Shown: one piece after another, positions 45,065 through 54,756 of the stretch
How the letters are laid out: each line of letters starts with the position of its first letter
Numbering within the stretch: the first letter of the stretch is position 1
Assembly: GCA_963783355.1 (NCBI GenBank)
Contig: CAWANF010000006.1
Coordinates: 248,001-312,000 of the forward strand
Length of the DNA: 64,000 nt
Source of the DNA: CAWANF01 sp963783355
Lineage (GTDB): Bacteria > Bacteroidota > Rhodothermia > Balneolales > DATFMH01
Direction: 5' to 3'
Notes under the pieces: generated by a model
Told to the model about the DNA's origin: nothing
The model's database searches: none
The model's input: only the letters and a program-made list of their open reading frames with translations
Translations under genes and position numbers: made by a program

Positions 45065-45685
45065 GTGAATAAATTTCAATTCTTACTTATTGCATTCTGT
45101 TTGCTGGTTATCCCATTTCTTTACCCGGTACAAGAAGCTCATGCACAAAGTGAATTAGGAATCGTTTGGAAAGTCCCGCAAAATGAAGCGGATGTTTATC
45201 GGGATTTAGACGAATTTAAAGAGTTAGGAATTAAGGATCTTATCATTCAAAAAAGGGTATCAAAAGAACTTCGCGATACTCTCGCCAAAGCCCCATTTAA
45301 TATTTTTGTAAGTATCCCGGTTAATTATCCAACGGCACGCGATGTCGCCCGTTATGCTTCTCAATACTATAAAGATTACCGGGATTACATTCATTTTTAC
45401 GATTCGCTTTCCACGGTTAAAGCTTACGGTTTATTCCAAAATGGTGATATCATCAGTAAAAAATTCAATTACGATATCCGGCTTCTGGCAGAAAAAGTTC
45501 AGGAAATAACGAAAAAGCCTATTTATATCCTGCAAAGTTCACAATCTCCGTTTAAAAATGATACAACCAGTCAATTAGTCATTCAGATAATAGTACCGAA
45601 TACTATATTCCGACACCATTGCTCTGAGTGCAACAGGACATACTTATGGCTATTACTTCAAGCCGGCAAATACAGGGTATTTTAA
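45065..45685 (+). pseudogene. 5' part of a frameshifted gene: exported TIM-barrel-like domain
   Basis: A GTG-initiated frame with a signal peptide (about 4-27, cleavage near AHAQS) and then a beta/alpha segment, LGIVWKVPQ, FKELGIKDLIIQ, and ITKKPIYILQSS, resembling the start of a TIM-barrel hydrolase-like domain. The protein-like sequence stops making sense near base 45,600, where the frame becomes PNTIFRHHCSECN and ends at 45685. The plus-one frame continues with DTIALSATGHTYGYYFK and leads into the second part at 45705. The combined length 45065-46571 is 1507 bases, one more than a multiple of three, so a single one-base insertion (or two-base loss) explains it. Family not recognised. Confidence 0.7.
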
Positions 45686-46571
45686 CCGTCAGCAACTTGT
45701 TGATTTGTTTACCAAAATCCGCATTGCAAAAGCCGGTCCATTATTCCTGGATTCGGAATGGGTGAAATCAGTTATCAAGATACATCCCGAAATGATCCAG
45801 GTATTTCAGGATTATGCACATGGTTTGCCGGTTTTATTAAGTTCCAGGCCCTCTCAGCACTTTAATGTCAGTGAAAGCATCCTGGTGATCTTTCTTTTAA
45901 TCTTATGGATGTCCATCGCTGTTCATTATTCTTTTGAGCCTAATTACCGGAAATCACTCGTTCGATTTTTTACGACCCATCACTTTTTTGTCGATGACGT
46001 GATGGAACATCTTACACGTTTGTCTAATTCCAATTTCATTGCCTTTACGATTCAAACATTCATCGGGGGAATGTTTTTTTATACTTTGGCCCAAGCAGCT
46101 TTTACAACAACCGGATTCAGTGCCTTGATTTTTCATTATCCCCTTTTAGGATTTCTTGACCATTCTATGCTAAGCCTGTTTTTTCTTGGCATAGCGGGAG
46201 TTCTGATTTATAACCTGGTATGTATCGCCTGGGTTTATTTTGGCGTGACAGACATTGATTTTCCCGGTCAGGCGATTACACTCTATACCTGGACACAGCA
46301 TTTAAATTTTATTCTGATCACCATTATGGTAACCTTATTGTTAAGCGGAAGCCCGGCAATTATTATTTATATTTTAGGTCTGCTGTTTGTTTTTGTTGTT
46401 TTATCGAGTTTCTACCTATCCGTTTTTGATACGGCCCGATACAGTAAACGAAGTTTTATACAGCATTTAAAAACAACAATCCCTCATTTTATCATTGTTT
46501 TGTCGATCCTTCTCTGGTTATTAACGCGAACTCAAATTATCGATGTAATCAGGTTGTCGGCCAATCTATAG
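45594..46571 (+). pseudogene. 3' part of the same frameshifted gene: end of soluble domain plus membrane domain
   Basis: The frame is open after the stop at 45591-45593 and reads from about 45,610 as the continuation of the preceding gene: ALSATGHTYGYYFKPANTG, then AKAGPLFLDSEWVKSVI. A possible independent start is TTG at 45705, but that would begin in the middle of a domain. From about base 45,868 the protein has six or seven membrane helices, among them SILVIFLLILWMSIAVHY and FVFVVLSSFYLSVF. It reads to a TAG at 46569-46571, seven bases before the rpoN stop on the other strand. I do not recognise the family. It may be a true pseudogene or an assembly error. Confidence 0.65.
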
Positions 46572-46578
46572 GGACATG

Positions 46579-48045
46579 TCAGAGCTCTTTCCTGAGGCGT
46601 GCTACCGGAATATTTAATTGTTCCCGGTATTTGCTGACTGTTCTTCTTGCCAGTTTATATCCTTTGTCCAGTAATGCTTTCACGAGTGCCTGGTCACTAA
46701 GCGGACGAGACTTATCTTCGTTTCGAACGATTTCCTCCAGATAATTCTTCACTTCTCTGTTCGAAACTTCTTCACCACTTTCGGTTTCAACTCCCTCATT
46801 GAAGAAATATTTCAATTCGTAGATGCCAAAATTGGTCTGGACATACTTACCGTTCACCACTCTGGATACCGTGGAAATATCCATATTAATACGGTCTGCC
46901 ACATCTTTGAGAATCATAGGTTTAAGGCCATCACCCGTTTTGAAAAAGTCTTCCTGAAGCGCAACAATAGTTTTCATCACATTCATCAGGGTTTCATATC
47001 GCTGCATTATCGACTCCAGGAACCACTGAGCGGAATCCAGCTTGTCTTTAATAAAGGTTTTCGTCTCTTTTGCTTCTTCATTTTTCCGGCCTTTCAATTC
47101 ATCCCACATCTTTTTGTATCGGGGAGAAATCTGCAGGTTCGGAATATTGCGATTACTCAATGTGATAATAAATTCGCCTTCTTCATCTGAATTAGATCCT
47201 GATTCTTCCGCATTGGGTTCGAAATAGACTTCAAAATCCGGAACAATATAGTTGGCTGAATCGATATCGCTATCGATGCTTCCGCCGGGTTTGGGATTCA
47301 ATGACTGAATACATTCGTAAGCTTCTCGAAGCTGATCATCATCCAGATTTAAATGCTTCTGAATTTTATCAAAATGTTTTTTTTCAAAAGCATCCCATTC
47401 TTTTTTAAGCATCTCGATAGCGGCTTTACATCCTTCGGTTCCATCAGATAAGACCTCAAGCTGAACCAACAGGCATTCTCTGAGATTTCGAGCTGCTACA
47501 CCGGGAGGATCCATACGCTGAATTTTTGATAATACCGATTCAATCTCACTTTTATTCACCAGCGTCGCATTATTGAAAGCAATACTGTCGGCTATGGCAT
47601 CCAGATCCCGCCGCAGATAACCATCTTCATCAATGGAACCCAGTATTTGATCCGCAATGAGGTGTTCTTTATCGGTTAACTTCAGAAGATTAACCTGGTT
47701 CTCCAGTGCTTCCAAAAATGATTCATGATAGGGATTCGGCAAATCCTGCCAGTCGCTGTCTTTTTGTGAACGTCCGGTTTTATAAGCTTGCCGATCACTG
47801 CCCTGAAGATAGGAATCCCAGTCGATTTCGGGTTCATCAGCCGAATCCTCTTTATCATCGGCAGAGGCATCCTCTGTTTTAAAATCCACTTCATCCAAAA
47901 CTGGATTTTCTTCCAATTCTTCCTTCACCCTTTGTTCGAAAGCCAGGGTTGGTAACTGAAGAAGCTTGATGAATTGAATTTGCTGAGGAGAAAGACGTTG
48001 TTGCAGCGTCTGCTTCTGACTCAAAAATTGTCCTGATGATATCAT
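46579..48045 (-). CDS. rpoN: RNA polymerase sigma-54 factor
   Basis: A 488-residue sigma-54 protein. The N-terminal Gln-rich region I (QTLQQRLSPQQIQFIKLLQL) interacts with activators; an acidic region follows (about 50-95); the core-binding domain and DNA-binding region end in the RpoN box ARRTVSKYRE near residue 470. It directs transcription from -24/-12 promoters that need an activator ATPase; none is encoded in the window. It overlaps the DUF3109 stop by four bases (ATGA), so the two genes are coupled. The tail LNIPVARLRKEL is the usual ending. Confidence 0.96.
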   Translation of the reverse strand: MISSGQFLSQKQTLQQRLSPQQIQFIKLLQLPTLAFEQRVKEELEENPVLDEVDFKTEDASADDKEDSADEPEIDWDSYLQGSDRQAYKTGRSQKDSDWQDLPNPYHESFLEALENQVNLLKLTDKEHLIADQILGSIDEDGYLRRDLDAIADSIAFNNATLVNKSEIESVLSKIQRMDPPGVAARNLRECLLVQLEVLSDGTEGCKAAIEMLKKEWDAFEKKHFDKIQKHLNLDDDQLREAYECIQSLNPKPGGSIDSDIDSANYIVPDFEVYFEPNAEESGSNSDEEGEFIITLSNRNIPNLQISPRYKKMWDELKGRKNEEAKETKTFIKDKLDSAQWFLESIMQRYETLMNVMKTIVALQEDFFKTGDGLKPMILKDVADRINMDISTVSRVVNGKYVQTNFGIYELKYFFNEGVETESGEEVSNREVKNYLEEIVRNEDKSRPLSDQALVKALLDKGYKLARRTVSKYREQLNIPVARLRKEL

Positions 48046-48632
48046 ATACCGGAATCTACTTTTTCTCTGATACTCTCACAAACATTTAAAAATTCATCGT
48101 ACCAGTCTTCTCCATATTTTCTAACAAGGGCTTCCCTTAAAAAATTCGATAAATATATACCTTCCTTTTCTCCCCTGGTGCAAGCCGCTGAACATAATTT
48201 CGGAACATATTCATAATTCACATAATCCCTGTTTCCGATAGTGTTGATTCTCAACGGAAAAAGATGACAGCTTATTGGCTTCATCCATGGGAATCGTCCT
48301 TCACGATACGCCCTGTGAATGGCACAATTCGCAATTCCTTTATTGTCATAAACTACAAAAACACACTCTTTATTATCAGTACAATTCAATTCTGCTTCCC
48401 CATTGCTGTCGTAAACTATCAATCCTTCCTCATTAACGACTTCTTTGGCGCGTTCCCTGAGTTCCCCTTTAAGCTGTTCATAAGCTTTTTTCAAGACAGG
48501 AATCTCATCATTTTTTACGGGAGCACCGGCATCCCCCACTACGCAACACGCACCTTTACATTTTGTAATATCACATGCAAACTGTGTGCGTGCTACATCA
48601 TCCGAAAGTGTAACATCTTTAATCTGAAACAT
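48042..48632 (-). CDS. DUF3109 family cysteine-rich protein
   Basis: A 196-residue protein of the DUF3109 family, found mainly in Bacteroidota and related to the YkgJ cysteine-cluster proteins. Cys residues lie in FACDITKCKGACC, NCTDNKEC, NCAIHRAYREG, SCHLFPLR and KLCSAACTRGE, a spacing that suggests a bound metal or iron-sulfur cluster. The function is unknown. It starts at the ATG at 48632 and its end overlaps rpoN by four bases, an arrangement suggesting coexpression with the sigma factor; any functional link is unproven. Confidence 0.88.
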   Translation of the reverse strand: MFQIKDVTLSDDVARTQFACDITKCKGACCVVGDAGAPVKNDEIPVLKKAYEQLKGELRERAKEVVNEEGLIVYDSNGEAELNCTDNKECVFVVYDNKGIANCAIHRAYREGRFPWMKPISCHLFPLRINTIGNRDYVNYEYVPKLCSAACTRGEKEGIYLSNFLREALVRKYGEDWYDEFLNVCESIREKVDSGI

Positions 48633-48792
48633 GAAATCATATTCTAGGATAAATGATTTTTATTTAGATAAAAGTTCTAAACTTTATCATGTGATGTTAT
48701 TAAGATAACATCATAATGCACTTATCAGGACAAAAATACCCCATTGCGAAATAACACAACTCTATGCCTAATATACAATAACAATTATAAAC

Positions 48793-49905
48793 TCACTTAA
48801 GAGTGAAAACTTTACCGGCTTCTTGTTCCACACATTCCGCCATTTCCAACTCAAAAAGATCGACAATAATGGACTCTGGTTTATCATTCAAAAGTTCACA
48901 AAGATCATCAATATGCAGGGGCCCCTTTTCCAAAACCTGGCATATTTTACGGCAATGATCATTCAAATCCTTTGTTTTCCATTGATTTTGAACCGGTTTC
49001 TTCGTTTTACTTCCGTTATTACTTTCCAATAGGGGCAGTTCAACAAACAAGTCTTCTGCCGTTTGCACCAATTTCCCTAATCCTCTTTTAATTAAATAAT
49101 TACAGCCGGCACCGGCACGGTTTGTATTCATATGAGGCACTACAAATACTTCCCTGTTTTGATCGAGTGCAAGATTAGCGGTAATCATACTGCCCCCTTT
49201 TAAACCCGATTCAACAACCAGTGTTCCTAAACTGAGCCCGCTTACAATACGATTGCGAACAGGGAAATGACCAAAATCAGGTTTGGCGCCCAGCGGATAT
49301 TCGCTTATGATTGCTCCCCCCGTATTAATTATTTTTTGAGCCAGGGTTTTATTAGTCTCCGGATAAATCCAATCGACACCCGAACCCAATACAGCTATTG
49401 TTTTTCCACCACTGTCCAGGCATTTTTTATGGGCAAACGTGTCAATACCATATGCAAGTCCCGACACAATGGTTAACCCCTGTTCAACTATAGTTTGCGT
49501 GAAATATTCCGCCATTTGCCTGCCATACGAAGTTGGTTTTCTGGTTCCAACCACAGCCAGACTTTGGCTTTTTAAAACACCGGCATCACCCAAAACATAT
49601 AACAGGACCGGGGAATCATAAATCTCTTTGAGTAATTCAGGGTAATCTGTATCATGAAAAGTTATCAGGCTAATCTGTCCTTTGCTGACTTTCTCCAGGG
49701 TCTTATCAACTGCTTTCCAGTCTGAAAAATTGGAGATTCCCTCTGCTATATTTCGTCCTATTCCCGGAACCCTTATTAATTCTGATATTTTCCATTTAAA
49801 TATATCCCCGGGCCTGTTGACTTTGTTCAATAATGACCGAACCCGCCTGGTTCCTATGTTTGGAATAGTATTCAGGGCCAATATGGTACGAATATATTCA
49901 TTCAT
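48793..49905 (-). CDS. dprA: DNA-processing protein DprA
   Basis: A 370-residue protein that loads RecA on single-stranded DNA taken up by transformation. An N-terminal helix-hairpin-helix-like domain (about 10-65) is followed by the Rossmann fold: VGTRKPTSYG, SGLAYGIDTFAHKKCL, VLGSGVDWIYPETN, FPVRNRIVSGLSLGTLVVES and SGSMITANLA-like GGSMITANLA. A C-terminal winged-helix domain (about 310-370) is present. The presence of DprA suggests possible natural competence; no uptake genes are in the window. Its start overlaps the obgE stop by eight bases, and the pair is probably cotranscribed. Confidence 0.95.
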   Translation of the reverse strand: MNEYIRTILALNTIPNIGTRRVRSLLNKVNRPGDIFKWKISELIRVPGIGRNIAEGISNFSDWKAVDKTLEKVSKGQISLITFHDTDYPELLKEIYDSPVLLYVLGDAGVLKSQSLAVVGTRKPTSYGRQMAEYFTQTIVEQGLTIVSGLAYGIDTFAHKKCLDSGGKTIAVLGSGVDWIYPETNKTLAQKIINTGGAIISEYPLGAKPDFGHFPVRNRIVSGLSLGTLVVESGLKGGSMITANLALDQNREVFVVPHMNTNRAGAGCNYLIKRGLGKLVQTAEDLFVELPLLESNNGSKTKKPVQNQWKTKDLNDHCRKICQVLEKGPLHIDDLCELLNDKPESIIVDLFELEMAECVEQEAGKVFTLK

Positions 49906-50875
49906 AATTTTGCAGTTCAGCCCAAATCATTTCCTTTAATTCAGTGATATTATGACCGGTTACCGAAGATATCGTGATTGTTGGCACATCGAGCTCTACT
50001 TTTTCTTTTAGCTCAAAACCCGGAAGTAAATCCATTTGTGATATGGCAAGGATTCGCGGTTTATCCAGTAAATCGGCACGATACGATTTCAATTCATTCA
50101 ATAATGCCTGATACTCGTACTCAATATCGGTCATACAGCTTATAACAAACAGAAGCAGGCGATTTCGCTCGATATGACGCAAGAAACGTATCCCCAAACC
50201 TTTTCCTTCATGAGCCTCTTCAATAATCCCCGGAATATCGGCAAGTACAAAGCTTCGATAATCGGAAAAAGTCACAACTCCTAAATTGGGTTCAAGTGTC
50301 GTAAATGGATAAGCGGCTATTTTCGGTTTGGCAGAACTTAAAACGGACAACAACGTGCTTTTCCCGGCATTGGGAAAGCCCACCAATCCGACATCCGCGA
50401 TCAATTTTAATTCAATTTCTACAATTACTTCTTCGCCTTCTTCACCGGGTTGGGCGTAGCGCGGAGTTTGGTTTGTTGACGTTTTGAAGTGTGCATTTCC
50501 ATAACCGCCTTTTCCACCTTTTGCTATAATTAATCGCTGACCTTCTTCGGTAATTTCACCGATTAAACGACGTGTTTCAAATTCGTAGGCGATAGTGCCA
50601 AGAGGGACATCTAAAATGACTGATTCACCATCTTTGCCAGATTTTAAAGCTCCGGCCCCGGCTTCACCATGAGGTGCTTTCAGAAATTTCTTATATCGTA
50701 AATCCAGGAGGGTATTCAGCTGAGGGTTGCCGCGCAAAATAACATGACCACCCATTCCGCCGTCTCCACCGTCCGGCCCGCCTTTAGGGATAAATTTTTC
50801 TCTCCTGAAATGGACCGATCCGGCACCGCCATTACCAGCTTTTATATAGATTTTGGCATAATCAGCAAATCTCAT
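49898..50875 (-). CDS. obgE: GTPase Obg
   Basis: A 325-residue Obg-fold GTPase involved in large-subunit ribosome assembly and growth control. The glycine-rich N-terminal Obg domain (about 1-158) contains GNGGAGSVHFRREKFIPKGG and GGDGGMGGHV. The G domain has G1 GFPNAGKST, G3 DIPGI and G4 as SQMD rather than the common NKxD, in ILAISQMDLLPG. The length is slightly short since there is no C-terminal extension beyond the G domain, as in many Bacteroidota. It overlaps dprA. Confidence 0.95.
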   Translation of the reverse strand: MRFADYAKIYIKAGNGGAGSVHFRREKFIPKGGPDGGDGGMGGHVILRGNPQLNTLLDLRYKKFLKAPHGEAGAGALKSGKDGESVILDVPLGTIAYEFETRRLIGEITEEGQRLIIAKGGKGGYGNAHFKTSTNQTPRYAQPGEEGEEVIVEIELKLIADVGLVGFPNAGKSTLLSVLSSAKPKIAAYPFTTLEPNLGVVTFSDYRSFVLADIPGIIEEAHEGKGLGIRFLRHIERNRLLLFVISCMTDIEYEYQALLNELKSYRADLLDKPRILAISQMDLLPGFELKEKVELDVPTITISSVTGHNITELKEMIWAELQNYE

Positions 50876-51089
50876 GCTTCACCTACCTGCACAATTTTTA
50901 AAAGTTCATATCACGAAAACAGCATATCCCAGTAAGCAGACCATTTTTAACCTGATTACTTACAAAGGAAAGTAAATATAGGAAAACAGGGTTTAAATTT
51001 TGCAATAATCACATTGTAAGGACAGATTAACCTTGAACACCCATCCTACCCCATAACAATAATGATTATAGCGGAACGATTATTAATGA

Positions 51090-51941
51090 TTACTTCTCGT
51101 ATTTATGTAGCAGCACTTTAATCAATTTCGCAATTTTACTCTTCATCTGGGTTCTCGGGATGATAAAATCAAGGAAACCATGTTCCAGCAAATATTCTGA
51201 ACGCTGAAACCCCTCAGGCAAATCGCGTCCGATGGTCTGTTTAATAACCCTGGGGCCCGCAAAACCAATTAAAGCTCCTGGTTCAGCAATATTAAAATCT
51301 CCCAGCATCGAATAACTAGCCGTAACACCTCCTGTTGTCGGGTTCGTCATAATCGAGATATAAGGTACTTTTTCCTGGGCAAGTAAAGCCAGTTTGGCCG
51401 ATGTTTTGGCCATCTGCATAAGGCTTAAAACACTTTCCATCATCCGGGCACCCCCCGACTGGGAAATCATTATAAAAGGCATTTTATGTTCCCGTGCATA
51501 ATCGATTCCAGTGGCTATTCGCTCACCAACTACCGAACCCATACTACCACCGATAAACTTGAAATCCATGCAACCGATAACCACATCAATATCTTTCAAT
51601 TTACCGGTGCCAATCCTCACGGCATCCGACAAGCCGGTTTTTTTCTGCGTATTAACGATTCGATCAGCATATTTTTTCCGGTCCTCAAACTTCAGGGGAT
51701 CCGTTGGTAATATATCTGCTGCGATCTCCTCAAATTCGTTATCATCAAATAAAATAGAGAAATACTCCTCACTGCCAACCGGGAAATGGTATCCACTTAA
51801 CGGGTCTACCCAAAGATTATCTTCCAGTTCTCTGCGATGAATGGTCTCACCGGTTGTCGGAACTTTTACCCAAACACCTTCGGGCATTTCTTTGGGTTGT
51901 TGGGTTCTGATTTTTGTCTCGTTTCGTTTAAACCAAGCCAT
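51090..51941 (-). CDS. accD: Acetyl-CoA carboxylase carboxyltransferase subunit beta
   Basis: A 283-residue subunit of the carboxyltransferase that moves the carboxyl group from biotin to acetyl-CoA in fatty-acid synthesis. The crotonase-like core has SQSGGARMMESVLSLMQM, TNPTTGGVTASYSMLGD and EPGALIGFAGPRVIKQT. The E. coli enzyme has an N-terminal Cys4 zinc finger; here the equivalent positions read KVPTTGET and WVDPLSGYH with no Cys, so the zinc site is absent. This loss appears shared by other Bacteroidota AccD proteins as far as I recall. The AccA partner is not in the window. The gene stands alone. Confidence 0.94.
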   Translation of the reverse strand: MAWFKRNETKIRTQQPKEMPEGVWVKVPTTGETIHRRELEDNLWVDPLSGYHFPVGSEEYFSILFDDNEFEEIAADILPTDPLKFEDRKKYADRIVNTQKKTGLSDAVRIGTGKLKDIDVVIGCMDFKFIGGSMGSVVGERIATGIDYAREHKMPFIMISQSGGARMMESVLSLMQMAKTSAKLALLAQEKVPYISIMTNPTTGGVTASYSMLGDFNIAEPGALIGFAGPRVIKQTIGRDLPEGFQRSEYLLEHGFLDFIIPRTQMKSKIAKLIKVLLHKYEK

Positions 51942-52024
51942 GTATTATCGATTTAATTGAAATAAATTTATATAAAAATAACGAATTGTTTGGCAAGCCC
52001 AAATGAACAGCCATCGTAATTTTT

Positions 52025-52735
52025 CTACTTTACGCTATGCCTCACGTGCATTGAACCATAATAATACGGGACAAAATCGTTTGGTGCGACTTTTTTTATT
52101 AATGGATCTTTAGTATCAGAAATTTTCATGTCGGTATATAAATCAAACAAATCAATGAGTCCGGATGCCTGAATATGTTCAATATTAACGACCTGCAAAG
52201 AATCCAGAATTTCTGTTTCAAACCGTTGCAAGCCTGTTCCAATAATACCATCACCTGGTTCAATTATTGACCGAAACGAATTTATTTCCCTGAGTTCAAC
52301 CCCAGTCACGGCATTGAAAGTACTTTCCCTGGAGAATAACTGATGATAAACATGTACCCGGCGCGCATCAATTACAGCATGGACCTTCTTCAAATTTTCG
52401 TTTTCACTGAATGCGCATTTGGCAAAATAGGCAAGTGTATTTATACCATATAATGGAATTTCACGGTTGAATAACAAACCCTTCACCGCGCTGACAGCAA
52501 TTCTCAGACCAGTATAAGATCCAGGCCCCATGCTCGTCAAAACTGCATCAAGATCGTCAACCGACAGGTTACATTTTTTCAATAATTCATCAATAAAAAC
52601 AAAAAGCATCTCCGAGTGGATACCGCTGCCCACTTCGGTTCTGGTATGTATTTTCCCAAAGGTATCCCTGATGGAAACCGAACATATTTTCGTAGCCGAA
52701 TCGATAGCTAAAACTTTCCGTTTATGATCTGTCAC
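52025..52735 (-). CDS. tsaB: tRNA threonylcarbamoyladenosine biosynthesis protein TsaB
   Basis: A 236-residue ASKHA-fold protein that partners TsaD in forming the t6A modification of tRNA. The N-terminus has VLAIDSATKICSVSI, the usual loop, and the conserved STGPGSYTGLR-like SMGPGSYTGLRI follows near residue 70. Length and order match TsaB; the C-terminal domain is the more variable. The start is GTG, sharing one base with the stop of the DUF3857 gene (TAGTG), so it is translated from the same message. Confidence 0.92.
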   Translation of the reverse strand: MTDHKRKVLAIDSATKICSVSIRDTFGKIHTRTEVGSGIHSEMLFVFIDELLKKCNLSVDDLDAVLTSMGPGSYTGLRIAVSAVKGLLFNREIPLYGINTLAYFAKCAFSENENLKKVHAVIDARRVHVYHQLFSRESTFNAVTGVELREINSFRSIIEPGDGIIGTGLQRFETEILDSLQVVNIEHIQASGLIDLFDLYTDMKISDTKDPLIKKVAPNDFVPYYYGSMHVRHSVK

Positions 52736-54756
52736 TATTTTATCTTACTTATGAATAAATTCGTTCTGCTCAATTCTACCCATTTCTGATACATGCTTAT
52801 TAATTGAGGAAACAGATCCTGACCGAAATTTTTCCGCAACACTTCCACGTTGAAATCATAACTTAATACGTTATTTATGGAGTTGTAATGAAATGATAAA
52901 CGGGCACCCGGTATTTTAAGCTCCATCCGGTCACTCCGGTGCTTTAACCGATAACCATCGGGCATTTTGATTTGAAAATGGGCTTTCAACATTTCTTTGG
53001 CCTGAAGCGTGACCGGCAAACTCCTGTTATCGTCTCCAAGCGGATTTTTCATCTGGTAACCAACAATCAAGGGTGAAAATTCCAGTCCCGACTGAAAGCT
53101 ATTGGCATATTGTGGGATTGCAAAATCGGCTTTTATATGAATTGGTTTTTCATATTCGTGCACATTATCAATTGAAATATTTTTGATAGTCGGCTGCGTA
53201 TATCGTCCCAGCAAATCCTCATGGAGGATATCATAATCGCTGAGATCAGAATGCATTTGATCGCGAATTTTTTGTGCAAGATATCCATGTTGAATGGACT
53301 CTATAGAACCCGATAAATTTCCATGGTTATCAAGTTTGCCTTTTACGGTCACTTCCATGGCATACATGCTTCTGTCGGGCGAAATGGTAACCCATTGATA
53401 ACTCTTTTTCTTGAGTAAAAGCCCCGAACCGTTTATCAGTTTGGCCGGAAGTAAATTAGGAATACTGTATTTTTGAGTCGCATCCATGAAATAAGGCTTA
53501 TCGTTAATTTTTGTATAAGCGATCATCCCATTGAATTGATAAATAGATGGAAAATCACTCAAAATTTTGCCCCAGTCTCGAGTAGAAATCAAAAGAGGAT
53601 CAGCCTGGAATCCCGCTCCTCTGAGTATAACAATCAGGGCCTGGTTTATAGCCGACTGATTACCCGGACTTCCTTTGATTATTTTATTCAAATTATCTTT
53701 ACTGAAGACACCGGTACTTCCATCGTATGTTACATGACTGTTCACATATCGAAATACACTATCAATCCTTTCTTTTTTTTCGGGAATATTCTTTCGAAAT
53801 CTTTCCCCGATTTTTTTCAGATCCGAATAATTACTCATATTGTCTTCAAGTCCATTCTGCTGCCGAAGTTCAGCGGCAACAATATCCCAGCTTTTCCCCA
53901 AAACCTGCCGCGGATTTCCGAAAGATTTCCACATGAACTTCATTTTCCAGCGATAATCATCAAGTGAAGTAATGTATGGTTCTTCACGTAAGGCCGGTAC
54001 ATTAAACTCATACCAGTTATCTATTAAAACAGGTTCCGGCTGGGGAATACTAAACACTTTCGGTACTGAACTTGTATCAATTTTTTGTTGTATGAAATGA
54101 GGCGGACGTGGCATATTCACCGGTGTGGCATCATAACGGATATACTTACTGTTAATCAGGCGAATTCGCGAATACAGGGTAGGCTGTGTATTCATGAAAT
54201 AAAAATCTGGTAATTCTTCTATATATTTACGCTTTATGGTATAACTGTATTCCAAGACAGAACCCACTTTCACTGCCGGCAAATTAAATTCCTTAAGTTT
54301 AAAACGATCGTTTACTCCAATTGTGCGAATATGCGAATTGTCCATATTCACACGGCTGCCATCGGGTTGTATTGTTTGTCCCCGAATAAATGAAACCGTC
54401 TCTATCCCGCCTTTGAAGTAATATGGTATATCGACTATTGATGCTTTTTTGCCGGCTTCAGTTAATACTTTTACCCTTACATGATGACGTAAAATGGCCG
54501 TGATGGTCCCTTTTTTTACCTCAAAATAGATATCGACACCTTTATAAGCATAAATGTAATCGGCTGACGGATCAGGAGCATAAGAAGTCATTTGAAGCAG
54601 GGAGTCGGGAACAACTCCATAGGTTACCCGAGGCAATGCTTTAGGCAAAGGATAATGATCCTGTGCAAAGCTAACAGGATTGCCCATACCAACAGTAAAA
54701 ACAAAAAATAGAGCAATAAAAATAAAAAAATCGTTTCTGATCTTAGGTAATATCAT
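52735..54756 (-). CDS. DUF3857 protein with degenerate transglutaminase domain
   Basis: A 673-residue exported protein: a signal peptide (core about 10-26, cleavage near SFAQD), then a DUF3857 domain (about 60-225) and a transglutaminase-like domain (about 280-430), then a beta-rich C-terminal domain. In the transglutaminase part the usual catalytic Cys region reads KGSPGNQSAINQAL without Cys and the His region reads QFNGMIAY without His; only the Asp in FMDATQ is kept, so it is probably inactive as a protease or transferase. Such proteins are common in Bacteroidota and of unknown role. The ATG at 54756 follows a TTG and was chosen as start. It is coupled to tsaB. Confidence 0.82.
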   Translation of the reverse strand: MILPKIRNDFFIFIALFFVFTVGMGNPVSFAQDHYPLPKALPRVTYGVVPDSLLQMTSYAPDPSADYIYAYKGVDIYFEVKKGTITAILRHHVRVKVLTEAGKKASIVDIPYYFKGGIETVSFIRGQTIQPDGSRVNMDNSHIRTIGVNDRFKLKEFNLPAVKVGSVLEYSYTIKRKYIEELPDFYFMNTQPTLYSRIRLINSKYIRYDATPVNMPRPPHFIQQKIDTSSVPKVFSIPQPEPVLIDNWYEFNVPALREEPYITSLDDYRWKMKFMWKSFGNPRQVLGKSWDIVAAELRQQNGLEDNMSNYSDLKKIGERFRKNIPEKKERIDSVFRYVNSHVTYDGSTGVFSKDNLNKIIKGSPGNQSAINQALIVILRGAGFQADPLLISTRDWGKILSDFPSIYQFNGMIAYTKINDKPYFMDATQKYSIPNLLPAKLINGSGLLLKKKSYQWVTISPDRSMYAMEVTVKGKLDNHGNLSGSIESIQHGYLAQKIRDQMHSDLSDYDILHEDLLGRYTQPTIKNISIDNVHEYEKPIHIKADFAIPQYANSFQSGLEFSPLIVGYQMKNPLGDDNRSLPVTLQAKEMLKAHFQIKMPDGYRLKHRSDRMELKIPGARLSFHYNSINNVLSYDFNVEVLRKNFGQDLFPQLISMYQKWVELSRTNLFISKIK

